The position numbers and the translations under genes were made by a program. The notes beneath the pieces were generated by a model, which did no database searches, was not told where the DNA came from, and was given only the letters and a program-made list of their open reading frames with translations. 25,677 nt of DNA. Source: a virus. The number at the start of each line of letters is the position of its first letter. Positions within the stretch are counted from its first letter, which is position 1. This document shows, piece after piece, positions 1-9,000 of the stretch. The stretch is taken from IMG/VR virus record IMGVR_UViG_3300029266_000861, positions 1 through 25,677 of that record. One strand, 5' to 3'.

Positions 1-1
1 A

Positions 2-664
2 ATGGGATATTTAAATAACGCAGTAATAACAGTAGATGCTATCTTAACAGATAGAGGAAGAGAATTATTGGCAAGAGGTGATGGTTCTTTTAAAATTACA
101 CAATTTGCATTATCTGATGATGAGATAGATTATTCTCTATATGATCCAACATCTCCCTCAGGTTCTGCTTTCTTTGGTAAAAATATTGAAAATATGCCTT
201 TATTAGAGGCAATGCCAAAGGCTACACAAAATTTAAGGTATAAATTAACTACTTTACCTAGAGGAACCTCTCAAATGCCTGTGTTAGATTTAGGATACAC
301 AGCAATTACTTTAAAACAGGGAGCTACTTTATCCTTAACTCCTCAAACTTTAAATTACTTAGGTAATAACCAAGTATTTGAATCTAGTGGTTACACAGTT
401 ACTATAGCAGATGTTAGAACTATGTCTACATTTGAAGGTATTGGAGTTAATACTCAAGCTGCACAAAATTTAAATGCTACCCAAACATTAGGAGCAGCAA
501 CCCAGAAAACAGTAATAGGTACTACAGTTAATTTACGAGCTACTACTGTTAATACTTTATTTGGTTCATCTGCTACTTCAATCGTTACTTCATTATTAGT
601 AGTAGGTAGAGATAGTGGTGCTAGAGCAACAGTTCCTGTTACTATTACTAAGAATACTCAATAA
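2..664 (+). CDS. Virion structural protein (tail or neck region, unknown role)
   Basis: A 220-aa protein beginning at the second base of the window, so its promoter lies outside. The N-terminus (MGYLNNAVITVDAILTDRG, then a segment with KITQFALSDDEIDYSLY) is of a type I recall as conserved among T4-like phages of marine bacteria and usually annotated as structural. The rest is Thr/Ser/Asn-rich, low in charge, and looks all-beta, as expected for a tail, neck or fibre-associated subunit. No signal peptide, membrane segment or catalytic motif is visible. It is followed 10 nt later by three paralogous structural genes, so it probably acts in the same particle substructure. The family memory is moderate; the exact location in the virion is unknown. 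Confidence 0.6.
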   Translation: MGYLNNAVITVDAILTDRGRELLARGDGSFKITQFALSDDEIDYSLYDPTSPSGSAFFGKNIENMPLLEAMPKATQNLRYKLTTLPRGTSQMPVLDLGYTAITLKQGATLSLTPQTLNYLGNNQVFESSGYTVTIADVRTMSTFEGIGVNTQAAQNLNATQTLGAATQKTVIGTTVNLRATTVNTLFGSSATSIVTSLLVVGRDSGARATVPVTITKNTQ

Positions 665-674
665 TATATAAAGC

Positions 675-1487
675 ATGTCATTTAAAAGACTAGAACCAGA
701 AGATTTTCTTATAAGCACAGATGCTATAGCAGCTCCTGCTTTTGCAGGAGGTAGTAGTACTAATACAGCAAATTCCACAGCAAATAGTGGTGTAAGCCTT
801 AGCTACTACAGGGCAGTTAAATCAAGTACAGATTCAAGAGTAGAAGTAACTTTAGCTTATGGTAATATAACAGGAAGTGTTTCGGGTAGCCAGGCTATTT
901 ATAGACAATTTGCTAATATTATTCAAGGTAGTGCAACTTCTAACTTAGCAGTAGGTGCTGAATTTGTAGCGGTTTCAATAGATAGACAAAGATTTAAACA
1001 ATCTATTTTACCTTCTACCTTTAGAATTAATGGAGCAATAGGTGCTGATGCTCCTACTCCTTCTTTTGTTGCTACAGGTTCTACAGATGTAACGTTTACT
1101 GATGCGGGAAGACAGTTTAAAAACAGTGCTGATACCTTATTTTTATACCCCGACATAGGAACCGCTTTAATTAAAGGTGGAGCATCCCTCCCAGCATCTA
1201 TTGCTGTCGGAAGAGTTACAGCAGACAGTGAAGAAGTAATTACTTCTAATTATGTATTTATTAGAGCCAGAAATGCAGAGTTTAATTACTCGCAAAATCC
1301 TACATTTATTGATTCTACTACAGGAGGTGTTAGATACACTGACTTTATAACTGCTCCTCAAACATTTATTACTACAGTTGGTTTATATAATGACAACGGT
1401 GATTTATTAGCAGTTGCTAAATTATCTAAGCCTTTAAAGAAAGATTTTACTAAAGAAGCTCTTATTAGGATTAAATTAGATTTCTAA
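675..1487 (+). CDS. Structural protein, paralogue 1 of 3
   Basis: A 270-aa, Ser/Thr/Ala-rich protein. Its C-terminal 70 residues (FNYSQNPTF, then TFITTVGLYNDNGDLLAVAKL, ending in RIKLDF) match the C-termini of the next two genes almost block for block. It also shares a middle block (YRQFANIIQGS...SNLAVGA, then RFKQSILPSTF) with the third gene. Composition and repetition point to a beta-rich virion component, probably of tail, baseplate or neck; this is inference from context and composition. The start is ATG preceded by TATATAAAGC with no Shine-Dalgarno. There is a 4-nt gap to the next gene, so the three are probably co-transcribed. Confidence 0.6.
   Translation: MSFKRLEPEDFLISTDAIAAPAFAGGSSTNTANSTANSGVSLSYYRAVKSSTDSRVEVTLAYGNITGSVSGSQAIYRQFANIIQGSATSNLAVGAEFVAVSIDRQRFKQSILPSTFRINGAIGADAPTPSFVATGSTDVTFTDAGRQFKNSADTLFLYPDIGTALIKGGASLPASIAVGRVTADSEEVITSNYVFIRARNAEFNYSQNPTFIDSTTGGVRYTDFITAPQTFITTVGLYNDNGDLLAVAKLSKPLKKDFTKEALIRIKLDF
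900..929 (+). repeat. 30-nt direct repeat, copy 1 (within paralogue 1)
   Basis: Thirty bases identical to 2496-2525, encoding YRQFANIIQG in the first and third paralogues. The surrounding 60 bases also differ at only a few sites. Identity over synonymous positions suggests recent duplication or gene conversion rather than only protein-level constraint. Confidence 0.85.
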
Positions 1488-1491
1488 ATGA

Positions 1492-2337
1492 ATGGGTGTA
1501 TTCAAAAAATTATCTGGAAATGATGTTAGGGTAACCCCTATACAAGTTAAGTTTAGTCAAACTTCTACAGTAACTAATAATGCTGGGGATTCGTTTGATA
1601 TTAATACTAAATTAAATAGATCTGATATAGGAGGTAATACAGGGTTAAGTAATCCTGCTTTAGTTTATGCTTCGGCACGCCAATTATTTTATGGAGCCTT
1701 TATTTCTCAAAATTATATTTCTAGTGGAAGTATATTTGACAATGCTCTTGTAGGAACTGTTACTAACGCTGCATCAGGAGTATTTAGCAGATTTGATCCT
1801 TCATTTCAAGGTAGCTTTACATATAGAAGACATTTTCCTGTATTAGCTGATAAAGATATATTAGTTACTTCAATTCCTACAAAAGAATTTGGTGAATCTA
1901 TAATAGCAGGAACTATGGAATATGGTTCATTAATAGATGATACTAACGGTAATTTAATAGATGGGTCTGGGAATGTTGAAGGGCATATATTTTATGATCA
2001 GGGAGTAATAGTAACCGTTGGGGATGATGGAGATGGAGCATCTCCCGCAACAGATACATCATTAAACTACTCAGGATCTTACACAGTATATTCTACCCAA
2101 TATAAATGCACTTCCAGTCCTAATGAATTTAATTATACTTTAAATCCTACTTTATTATCTGCTTCAAATGTAGATTATGATCCGGCTATTATTGACAGCC
2201 CTGATTTTATGCCTTATGTTACTACTATTGGATTATATAATGAAAACCAAGAATTAATGATGGTAGCTAAATTGGGTCAACCTGTCCAATTAAATCCTTT
2301 TACTGACACTAATTTTATTATTAGATTAGATAGATAA
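1492..2337 (+). CDS. Structural protein, paralogue 2 of 3
   Basis: A 281-aa protein, the most divergent of the trio. It keeps the C-terminal module (FNYTLNPTLL, YVTTIGLYNENQELMMVAKLG, ending in FIIRLDR) but lacks the YRQFANIIQG block and has its own central part (residues about 60-190), including an acidic Gly/Asp stretch near GDDGDGASPATD. The start at 1492 (MGVFKKLSGND) was chosen over an ATG four bases upstream, which is in another frame and closes quickly. The opening resembles the third paralogue (MFKNLNSDD). Probably another subunit of the same virion structure. No enzymatic motif seen. Confidence 0.6.
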   Translation: MGVFKKLSGNDVRVTPIQVKFSQTSTVTNNAGDSFDINTKLNRSDIGGNTGLSNPALVYASARQLFYGAFISQNYISSGSIFDNALVGTVTNAASGVFSRFDPSFQGSFTYRRHFPVLADKDILVTSIPTKEFGESIIAGTMEYGSLIDDTNGNLIDGSGNVEGHIFYDQGVIVTVGDDGDGASPATDTSLNYSGSYTVYSTQYKCTSSPNEFNYTLNPTLLSASNVDYDPAIIDSPDFMPYVTTIGLYNENQELMMVAKLGQPVQLNPFTDTNFIIRLDR

Positions 2338-2339
2338 TT

Positions 2340-3032
2340 ATGTTTAAAAATTTAAATAGCGATGATATTGTAGTAGGTTCTTTCCCAACAGTTGAACCTG
2401 CGGGTGCTGATTTTGGGGGTGTATTAGTAAATGGTACTGATTATACAACATCATCTGCAAATATTGTTGGTTTTGTGACAGGTTCCCAAAGAGTATATAG
2501 ACAATTTGCTAATATTATTCAAGGTGATTCAACCTCTAACTTACCAGTAGGTGCTACTTTTAATGCTGTTACTTTAATTAGAAATAAATTTAAAGAATCT
2601 ATCAGCCCCCGAACATTTAGTATAGGAGGAGTTGGTATAGATACAGCATCTTTAACATTCACTGAAGCAGGAAGAGAACTTAAATCTACTACAGGAAACT
2701 ATTATCTATACCCAGACATAGGAACAGCATTGGTTCCTACGAGTACTACAGTTACTAGTGGAATAAAAGGGTGTAGTGAAGAAACAACTACCTTTACCAA
2801 CTCCTTTATTAGAATAAACCCAGGAGAGTTTAATTATTCAACAAACCCATCATTCTCAGATGAAGATGGATATTTAAGATTTGCAGATTTTACTGATAAT
2901 CCTAGAACATATATTACTACTATAGGATTTTATAATGACAATGGTGATTGTTTAGCAGTTGCAAAAGTGAATCAACCCACAGAAAATCGTTTTGAAAAAG
3001 CTCTACTCTTTAAAGTAGAAATGAAATTTTAA
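2340..3032 (+). CDS. Structural protein, paralogue 3 of 3
   Basis: A 230-aa protein closely related to the first paralogue: same YRQFANIIQGDSTSNLPVGA block, same NKFKESISPRTF and LYPDIGTAL motifs, and the same C-terminal module (YITTIGFYNDNGDCLAVAKV). It starts 2 nt after the second paralogue's stop, consistent with translational coupling. Composition is Ser/Thr/Gly-rich and beta-like. Three related subunits in a row suggest either hetero-oligomeric assembly or stepwise specialisation after duplication. Position in the particle is not determinable from sequence alone. Confidence 0.6.
   Translation: MFKNLNSDDIVVGSFPTVEPAGADFGGVLVNGTDYTTSSANIVGFVTGSQRVYRQFANIIQGDSTSNLPVGATFNAVTLIRNKFKESISPRTFSIGGVGIDTASLTFTEAGRELKSTTGNYYLYPDIGTALVPTSTTVTSGIKGCSEETTTFTNSFIRINPGEFNYSTNPSFSDEDGYLRFADFTDNPRTYITTIGFYNDNGDCLAVAKVNQPTENRFEKALLFKVEMKF
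2496..2525 (+). repeat. 30-nt direct repeat, copy 2 (within paralogue 3)
   Basis: Identical to 900-929; see that entry. It marks the best-conserved block between the first and third structural paralogues. Confidence 0.85.
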
Positions 3033-3039
3033 AAAAAAT

Positions 3040-3489
3040 ATGAATTGGTTATATAATGGAGAAGAAATTACAAACATATCTCAATTTCACCCCGATACAT
3101 TTGGGTTTGTTTATCAAGTAACTACCCCCGATGGTAAAAAATACATAGGTAAAAAAGTATTATACCACAATCACAAGAAAAAATTAACTAAAGTAGAACT
3201 TGCTGCTCAAACTGGAAGGGGAAGGAGAAAATCTTATAAAATTGTCCAAAAAGAAAGTGATTGGAAAAAATATGTAGGATCGAATTCCGAATTAAAACGT
3301 AAATTAACTGAAGGAGAAGTTACGCTGGAAGATTTGGATAAACAAGTTTTAGAAATTGCTCTTCATAAGAAACATCTTACATACCTGGAGACTAAGTATT
3401 TATTTTGTTATGAAGTACTAGAAAACCCAGAAGAGTATTATAACGATAATATACTAGGAAAGTTTTTTACAAACGACTTTGATTTTTAA
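3040..3489 (+). CDS. GIY-YIG-like endonuclease (putative)
   Basis: A 149-aa protein with a variant GIY-YIG nuclease core. GFVYQVT (residues 22-28) replaces the GIY strand, KYIGKK (34-39) is the YIG strand, GSNSELK (80-86) follows, then a helix with Glu117 (YLETKYL) and Asn135 (YYNDN), in the positions expected for the metal-binding Glu and the late Asn of the family. Such stand-alone GIY-YIG proteins in phages may be homing endonucleases or act on host or competing DNA; no intron or split gene is seen here, so homing is not proved. It sits between structural genes and the primase, typical of a free-standing inserted gene. The start ATG follows a poly-A stretch. Confidence 0.6.
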   Translation: MNWLYNGEEITNISQFHPDTFGFVYQVTTPDGKKYIGKKVLYHNHKKKLTKVELAAQTGRGRRKSYKIVQKESDWKKYVGSNSELKRKLTEGEVTLEDLDKQVLEIALHKKHLTYLETKYLFCYEVLENPEEYYNDNILGKFFTNDFDF

Positions 3490-3508
3490 ATCTTACATCG
3501 TATATTCG
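3478..3508 (+). promoter_or_regulatory. Candidate Bacteroidota-type promoter (TTTG / TATATTCG)
   Basis: TTTG at 3478-3481 and TATATTCG at 3501-3508 are separated by 19 nt. This fits the Bacteroidota housekeeping pattern (-33 TTG, -7 TAnnTTTG, about 19-21 nt spacing) with one mismatch in the -7 box. It lies just before the primase gene (start 3514), whose upstream gap lacks the TATTTAT motif found elsewhere. If real, the primase/nuclease pair would be read by unmodified host polymerase, earlier than the structural genes. The short distance to the ATG implies a nearly leaderless mRNA. Confidence 0.4.
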
Positions 3509-3513
3509 TTGTA

Positions 3514-4437
3514 ATGATTAATCATCTTTTAGTAACTCTAATAGATTCTGTAATAGGTAAGGGCAAATCCACATCCAGGGGTAATTATGCTTATCACTGT
3601 CCTTTTTGTAAGCACCATAAACCTAAAATGGAGGTGAACTTTACAGAAAATAAAAAAGGTCATAATCCATGGCATTGTTGGGTATGTAATACTAGAGGAA
3701 AAACAATCCCAGGTCTCCTTAAAAAAATGGAGGCTTATGATAAGATTGATGAAGCTAAAAAATTAATCCCCCAGGGATCATTTGTTAATGAATCCATAAT
3801 AAAAAATGATTTATTTTTACCTAAAGAATATATTCCATTTATAGATAAACCTACCAGCTTAATGGCAAGGCATGCTCTTACTTACTTAAAAAATAGAGGA
3901 GTTACTATAGAGGATATGATTAAGTACCATATGGGGTATTGTGAAAGTGGAGAATATCAAAATATGATTATTATTCCTTCTTATGATGATAAGGGTAATC
4001 TTAATTATTTTACAGCCCGTAGTTTTGAAAAAGATCCCTATAGAAAATATAAAAACCCATCAGTGTCTCGCGATATTGTACCGTTTGAAATGTTTATAAA
4101 CTGGAATAGCCCGTTGGTATTGTGCGAAGGACCATTTGACGCCATAGCCATCAAAAGGAATGCTATCCCGTTGTTAGGAAAAAATATACAAACTAATCTA
4201 ATGAAGAAAATAGTTTCTTCTAAAGTTGAAAAAATATATATAGCACTAGATAGTGATGCAATTAAATCATCACTCAGATTTTGTGAAACGTTTATGAATG
4301 AGGGTAAAGAGGTTCATTTATTAGAAATGGACGATAAAGACCCTAGTGATTTAGGATTCAAACGTTTTACTAAACTTATTCAAAAGTCTACCCCCCTAAC
4401 TTTATCTGGGCTTTTGGCTAGAAAATTAGCCCTATGA
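3514..4437 (+). CDS. DNA primase, zinc finger + Toprim (T4 gp61-like role)
   Basis: A 307-aa DnaG-superfamily primase that would make RNA primers for lagging-strand synthesis. An N-terminal zinc-binding domain has Cys29-x2-Cys32 and Cys55-x2-Cys58 (YHCPFC and WHCWVC) for template recognition. A Toprim domain follows, with the catalytic Glu205 (LVLCEGPFDA) and the metal-binding DSD at 246-248 (IALDSDA), then DDKDPSDLG near 274-282. The length is close to T4 gp61 (about 340 aa). No helicase domain is fused. It overlaps the next nuclease gene by 4 nt (ATGA), so the two are probably co-translated. A host-like promoter precedes it. Primase function is well supported; equivalence to gp61 is inferred. 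Confidence 0.85.
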   Translation: MINHLLVTLIDSVIGKGKSTSRGNYAYHCPFCKHHKPKMEVNFTENKKGHNPWHCWVCNTRGKTIPGLLKKMEAYDKIDEAKKLIPQGSFVNESIIKNDLFLPKEYIPFIDKPTSLMARHALTYLKNRGVTIEDMIKYHMGYCESGEYQNMIIIPSYDDKGNLNYFTARSFEKDPYRKYKNPSVSRDIVPFEMFINWNSPLVLCEGPFDAIAIKRNAIPLLGKNIQTNLMKKIVSSKVEKIYIALDSDAIKSSLRFCETFMNEGKEVHLLEMDDKDPSDLGFKRFTKLIQKSTPLTLSGLLARKLAL

Positions 4438-5198
4438 AACAAATTAAAAAACAATATGGTAGAGTATTAGAAATCTCTGATGACCATAAACAAATCACCC
4501 TTCCAGACGGGAGATATTATCAAAGGAATGGTGAATATTATCCTTCAGTAACTTATGTTTTAAGTTGTTATCCTAAGGGTAAATTTTTTGAAGATTGGCT
4601 TAAAAAAGTAGGATACTCTGCAGATTTTATTGTGAAAAAAGCAAGTCAAGAAGGAACTCAAGTACATGAAATGATTGAGGACTACCTTAACGGTAAAGAA
4701 TTAAAATTTTTAGAACATGGTATCCCCATGTATGTTCCTCATGTTTGGCAAATGTTTTTAAGATTTGTTGACTTTTGGGAAGAATATAAACCTACCCTTA
4801 TAGAAGCAGAAGTTCATCTATTCTCAGATAAATTAAAAATAGCAGGTACTTGTGATATGATTTGTGAAATTAATGGGGAGTTATGGGTTATAGATTTTAA
4901 AACATCTAACCATCTTCAAACAACTTATGATTTGCAAACAGCTATATATGCTAAATGTTTTGAAGAATGTTTTAATAAAAAAGTAAATAGAACAGGAGTA
5001 TTATGGTTAAAATCTTCTAAAAGAGGCCCTAAAAAAGATAAAATACAAGGTAAGGGATGGGAAATGTATGAATCTAAAAGAACCCAAGAAGAAAATTTAG
5101 AAATATATAATTCTGTTCGTCAATTATTTAATTTAGAAAATCCTAATCACAAACCTTACTTTACTGAATTCCGAACCACAGCTAAAAGAAATTTGTAA
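4434..5198 (+). CDS. PD-(D/E)XK nuclease, RecB/Cas4-like exonuclease
   Basis: A 254-aa nuclease with all elements of the RecB/Cas4-type fold: His78 in GTQVHEMIEDY, Glu124/126 (LIEAEVHLF), Asp141 in AGTCDMI, the D-x-K pair Asp154/Lys156 in WVIDFKTS, and the QxxxY motif (Gln168, Tyr172) in LQTAIYAK. No Cys cluster for an iron-sulphur centre is evident, unlike many Cas4 proteins. In T4-like phages such proteins are thought to act in recombination, repair or host DNA breakdown. It is coupled to the primase by ATGA overlap, supporting a role in DNA metabolism. The gene ends just before the first TATTTATA motif. Confidence 0.85.
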   Translation: MKQIKKQYGRVLEISDDHKQITLPDGRYYQRNGEYYPSVTYVLSCYPKGKFFEDWLKKVGYSADFIVKKASQEGTQVHEMIEDYLNGKELKFLEHGIPMYVPHVWQMFLRFVDFWEEYKPTLIEAEVHLFSDKLKIAGTCDMICEINGELWVIDFKTSNHLQTTYDLQTAIYAKCFEECFNKKVNRTGVLWLKSSKRGPKKDKIQGKGWEMYESKRTQEENLEIYNSVRQLFNLENPNHKPYFTEFRTTAKRNL

Positions 5199-5206
5199 TA
5201 TTTATA
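5199..5206 (+). promoter_or_regulatory. TATTTATA motif, putative late promoter
   Basis: TATTTATAAC ends 14 nt before the GTG start at 5221, in a 22-nt gap between the nuclease gene and the first CTS-type gene. It is the first of nine occurrences at heads of transcription units. With the TATTTA part as the -10 element, transcription would begin near 5210, giving a leader of about 11 nt. The reverse complement is the T4 late consensus TATAAATA, so the functional orientation needs testing. Confidence 0.5.
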
Positions 5207-5220
5207 ACAAATATTCTACT

Positions 5221-6015
5221 GTGAAATTATACGATATACTACAAGAAATACAAGGTAAATCTAAAGCTATTATATTAGCGGGTGCTCCCGGAGCTGGAAA
5301 AGGATATATCTTAAGGGGTTTAGATTTAGGAGGTTTAAAAGTATTAAACGTAGATGACATTTATGTCCCTATGTTAAAAAAGGCTAATATAACATTAGAC
5401 TTAAAAAATGCTACTCCCGAGGAAAGAAGCAATCAAGCTAAAGCAATGGCTGCAGCTAATAAAGAATTTAAAGGCAATTTAGCAACTACCATAGGAGAAA
5501 AAGAATCATTTATATTAGATGGTACAGGTGCTTCATTAAGAGAAACGTCTAAATTAAAAGATGAATTAGAAGGAGCAGGATATGAAGTATTTATGCTTTA
5601 CGTTTATACTGATTTAGAACGTTCTTTAAAACAAAACCAAGATAGATTCGAAAAATCAGGAGGAAAAGATAGGAGTTTAGCTCCTGCTATAGTAATGAGA
5701 ACATGGAAAAGTGTAACTCAAAACCATTCACCTTATAAAGAATTATTTGGTAATAATTTTGTGTCCGTTGCTAATACTCTAGGAGATGAAAAGTTAACTG
5801 ATTTAGAAGATATAGTAACTAAATATCTTACACCTTTTGACCCTAAAGGCACTAAACCTAAAACACCTAAGGAACAAGCCAGGTCAGATGCTCGAAAAGC
5901 TAAAGATGCTGAAGAAATAAAAGCATTATTAAGTGATGCAGGGGTAAAAGATATTATAAATACCTCTGTATCAGCTGAAGAAGCTCAATCTAAATTAAAA
6001 TCCTTTTTAGCATGA
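5221..6015 (+). CDS. P-loop kinase (zeta-toxin/AAA_33-like) with CTS-like leader
   Basis: A 264-aa protein starting at GTG; this start retains a short amphipathic leader (MKLYDILQEIQ) resembling T4 capsid-targeting peptides. A Walker A loop is at residues 21-28 (GAPGAGKG), followed by Asp45/Asp46 in LNVDDIY and FILDGTGAS (98-105), the arrangement seen in zeta-toxin and polynucleotide-kinase-like small-molecule or nucleotide kinases. The region near 130-160 has several Arg/Lys that could form the lid. The C-terminal 60 residues are Lys/Glu/Ala-rich and probably helical. It overlaps the next gene by ATGA. Substrate is unknown; UDP-sugar, nucleotide or nucleic-acid phosphorylation are all possible. 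The leader suggests packaging into the head, which is inference. Confidence 0.7.
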   Translation: MKLYDILQEIQGKSKAIILAGAPGAGKGYILRGLDLGGLKVLNVDDIYVPMLKKANITLDLKNATPEERSNQAKAMAAANKEFKGNLATTIGEKESFILDGTGASLRETSKLKDELEGAGYEVFMLYVYTDLERSLKQNQDRFEKSGGKDRSLAPAIVMRTWKSVTQNHSPYKELFGNNFVSVANTLGDEKLTDLEDIVTKYLTPFDPKGTKPKTPKEQARSDARKAKDAEEIKALLSDAGVKDIINTSVSAEEAQSKLKSFLA

Positions 6016-9000
6016 ACGATTTAGTTAAAGCATTAATAGAAGGCATTATAAGTGAAGATGAGTCTCCTAAGAAAAAAATAATTGGAATGTTTGGTGGAGG
6101 TTTTAAACCACCAACATCTGGTCACTTAGAGGTAGTAAAACGAGCTTTGCAAGAAAATCCTGAAATGGATGCTTTAATCATATTAGTGGGAAGTGGGACT
6201 CGAAATTCAATTAGCCAAGAAGAATCACTTGCTATTTGGAATATATATAAAAAATCTCTTCCTAATAAAGTAAGAGTAATGGCATCTCCTGATAATAAAC
6301 CTCCTATCGGAGCCATATATTCTTATGCTAAAAAAAATTCTGATAAAGAAATTTATTGGTTTATAGGTGCCCGAGAAGGAAATGAAGGAGATTTTCAAGA
6401 CATAGCCTCCCGTACTAAATCACTTCGTAAAGGTGATTATTCAAATATTAAAGTAAAAGAAATAGTAACAGGTGGGTCAGTTAGTGGTACTAAAGCTAGA
6501 CAAGCATTATTAGCTAAAGATAAAGAAACATTTATTCAATTTCTCCCAAATATCCCTGAAATAGATGAAATTTGGGATATGCTTACGGATGTAGTTAAAG
6601 AAAGGATTAGCTTTACTCCTGATTTCATATCACAAAATGATGTAGATTTTGTAGATAATATGGCTGATAGAAAGTTATCTCCTATAGATATAGATCTTTC
6701 AGGCAACCACTTTTTTGATAGATTAAATGACCCTAGAAACTACCCAGATATTTCAGTTGAAGAATTAGAAGATTTCTTTGACAAATTATCTGATGAAAAA
6801 GAAGATTTTATTGAATTTCTTAAAAAGTATAAAGATGTAGTAGTAAAAGATACGGAAACTAATATTAACATTCCGTTTATGAAGCAATCTAATAAAGCTA
6901 TTGCTAAAACTATTATGCGTAAAAAGAACTTTATGACTTCAAATAAAGTTTTACCACTTGAAGAAGGTAGATATGATGCTGAGGTAACTATGATATCTCG
7001 CATGATAATTAACTATTTTAAGGAAACACTTGGAAAAAAAGTTTCAAATAGATTTGAAGATGCAGGTGTATTGGGTGATGATACTTATGATTTAGAAGTT
7101 TACCTTACTCCTACGGATTTTGACACATTAGGACCTATTCCTTTTATAGTAAATGCTGCGGGAGATGAAAATGGAATTGCCATCCAAGTAAATTATAACC
7201 CAGAATCATTTCCTAAAGCTTATAATGATTTAATCCCCGAACTTAAGGATGCTATAAGGCATGAATTAGAACATACAGCCCAGTTTCGTTTTGATAAAGG
7301 AGTTTCTCCTGATGGAATAAATCAAGATGATTTATCTTTATTTGATTATCTTACTTTAAATTATGAAATCCCTGCTTTTGTTCAAGGTTTATATAAAAAA
7401 GCTAAAACTAAAAAAATAACATTTACAGCCGCTGTTGATGAGTTTTTAGATGAAAGAGTAGAAGAATTAATGCCCGAAGAAGCTGCTAAGGTAAAACAAA
7501 TTTATATTGATTATGCCAAAAAGAATTTACCTGCTGCTCAATTAGATGAAGAAATAACAGAAGATAGTATTATTTGTGATAATTGTGGTTGGACTTGGAA
7601 AATAGTAGATGGTGGTAATGATTTATATATTTGCCATAAATGTAATCATAATAATACCCCTTTAAATGAAGATGACCCTAAAAAAGGAACAGGTAAAAAA
7701 CCAAAAGGATCAGGACGTAGGTTATACACTGATGAAGATCCTAAAGATACAGTAGGTATTAAATTTTCTTCTCGACAAGATATAGTTGATACTTTAGGTA
7801 AAACTTCATTTAAAAATAAATCTCACGCTCGCCAATCTCAAGTTATAAACTTGATACACCAAAGAGTTAGAGCGGCATATGGTAGATCTAAAAAACCTGA
7901 AGTTAAAAAACGTTTAAAAACTGCTTTAAACTATATTACTAAACGTAAAGAAGCTTCTAAAGCTAAAACACAGCGATTAAAAAATCAAAAGAAAAAAACT
8001 AACGAAGCAATTATTTTAGAAGTAGTTCCTAAAGACATATTAGATAGTTTTGATATACAAGATACTTTAGTAAAAGATGTATGGGATGGATTAAATCTAA
8101 AACCAGAAATTAAAGAAAAATTATTATTAATAGCTCAAGATTTTTTTAATTCTTTAGAACTTCCTGAAGGTACAGTTTTAAAAGATATTAAATTAACTGG
8201 AAGTTTAGCTAATTTTAATTGGTCTAAATTCTCAGATGTTGACTTACATTTAGTAATAGATTTCACTCAAATATCAGATAGTGAAAAATTTGCTAAAGAT
8301 TATTTTGATGCTAAGAAAAATTTATGGAATAATGCTCATGATATAAACATATTTGGTTATCCTGTAGAAGTGTATGTTGAAGACATAGATGAATCTCATA
8401 CAGCATCAGGTCTATATTCAGTACTAAATGATAAATGGATTACAATCCCTCAAAACGATAAAATTGTAATTGATAAGGATGATGTTAAATCAAAAGCAGA
8501 AGGTTATTTCTCTTATATTCCTCAGTTAGAAAAAATGTTTAAAGATAAAGAATATGAACAGGTAGTAACAACTATAGACCAAATAAAAGAAAAAATAAGA
8601 AATATGAGATCATCAGGTCTTGAAAATGGGGGTTTATATAGTGTTGAAAATTTAGCATTTAAAGTTTTAAGAAGATCTAATTTTGTTGAGGAATTAAATA
8701 CTTTAAAAACAAATTCATATGATGCTATGATGAGTTTAGATGAAAATGTTGCTCCTAATCATAATCAAAAATCTGCTCCCTACGGTTCAGGATATAAACC
8801 ATTAAAAGAAGATCTAACTCCCCAAATTATTTCATTAACCCAATATATGGCAAGTAATGGGTTAAATTTAAAACCATATCCTAAAGTTAAATTTATAGAT
8901 AATGATGGAGAAAATGCTAGCAATCTATTAGGTAGAACTGCTTATTATGATCCTAACCAACAATTAGTAGCGTTGTATACTATGGGTAGACATCCTAAAG

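Noticed and set aside
3040-3489. Intron or split-gene arrangement linked to the GIY-YIG protein
   Set aside because: Flanking genes are intact and no interrupted frame or intron-like stretch is seen; it is treated as free-standing.
5199-5206. TATTTATA read as T4 late promoters (TATAAATA) on the minus strand
   Set aside because: Would produce antisense RNA through upstream genes, with no minus-strand genes to express. A forward-reading element is simpler, though the alternative is kept open in the findings.
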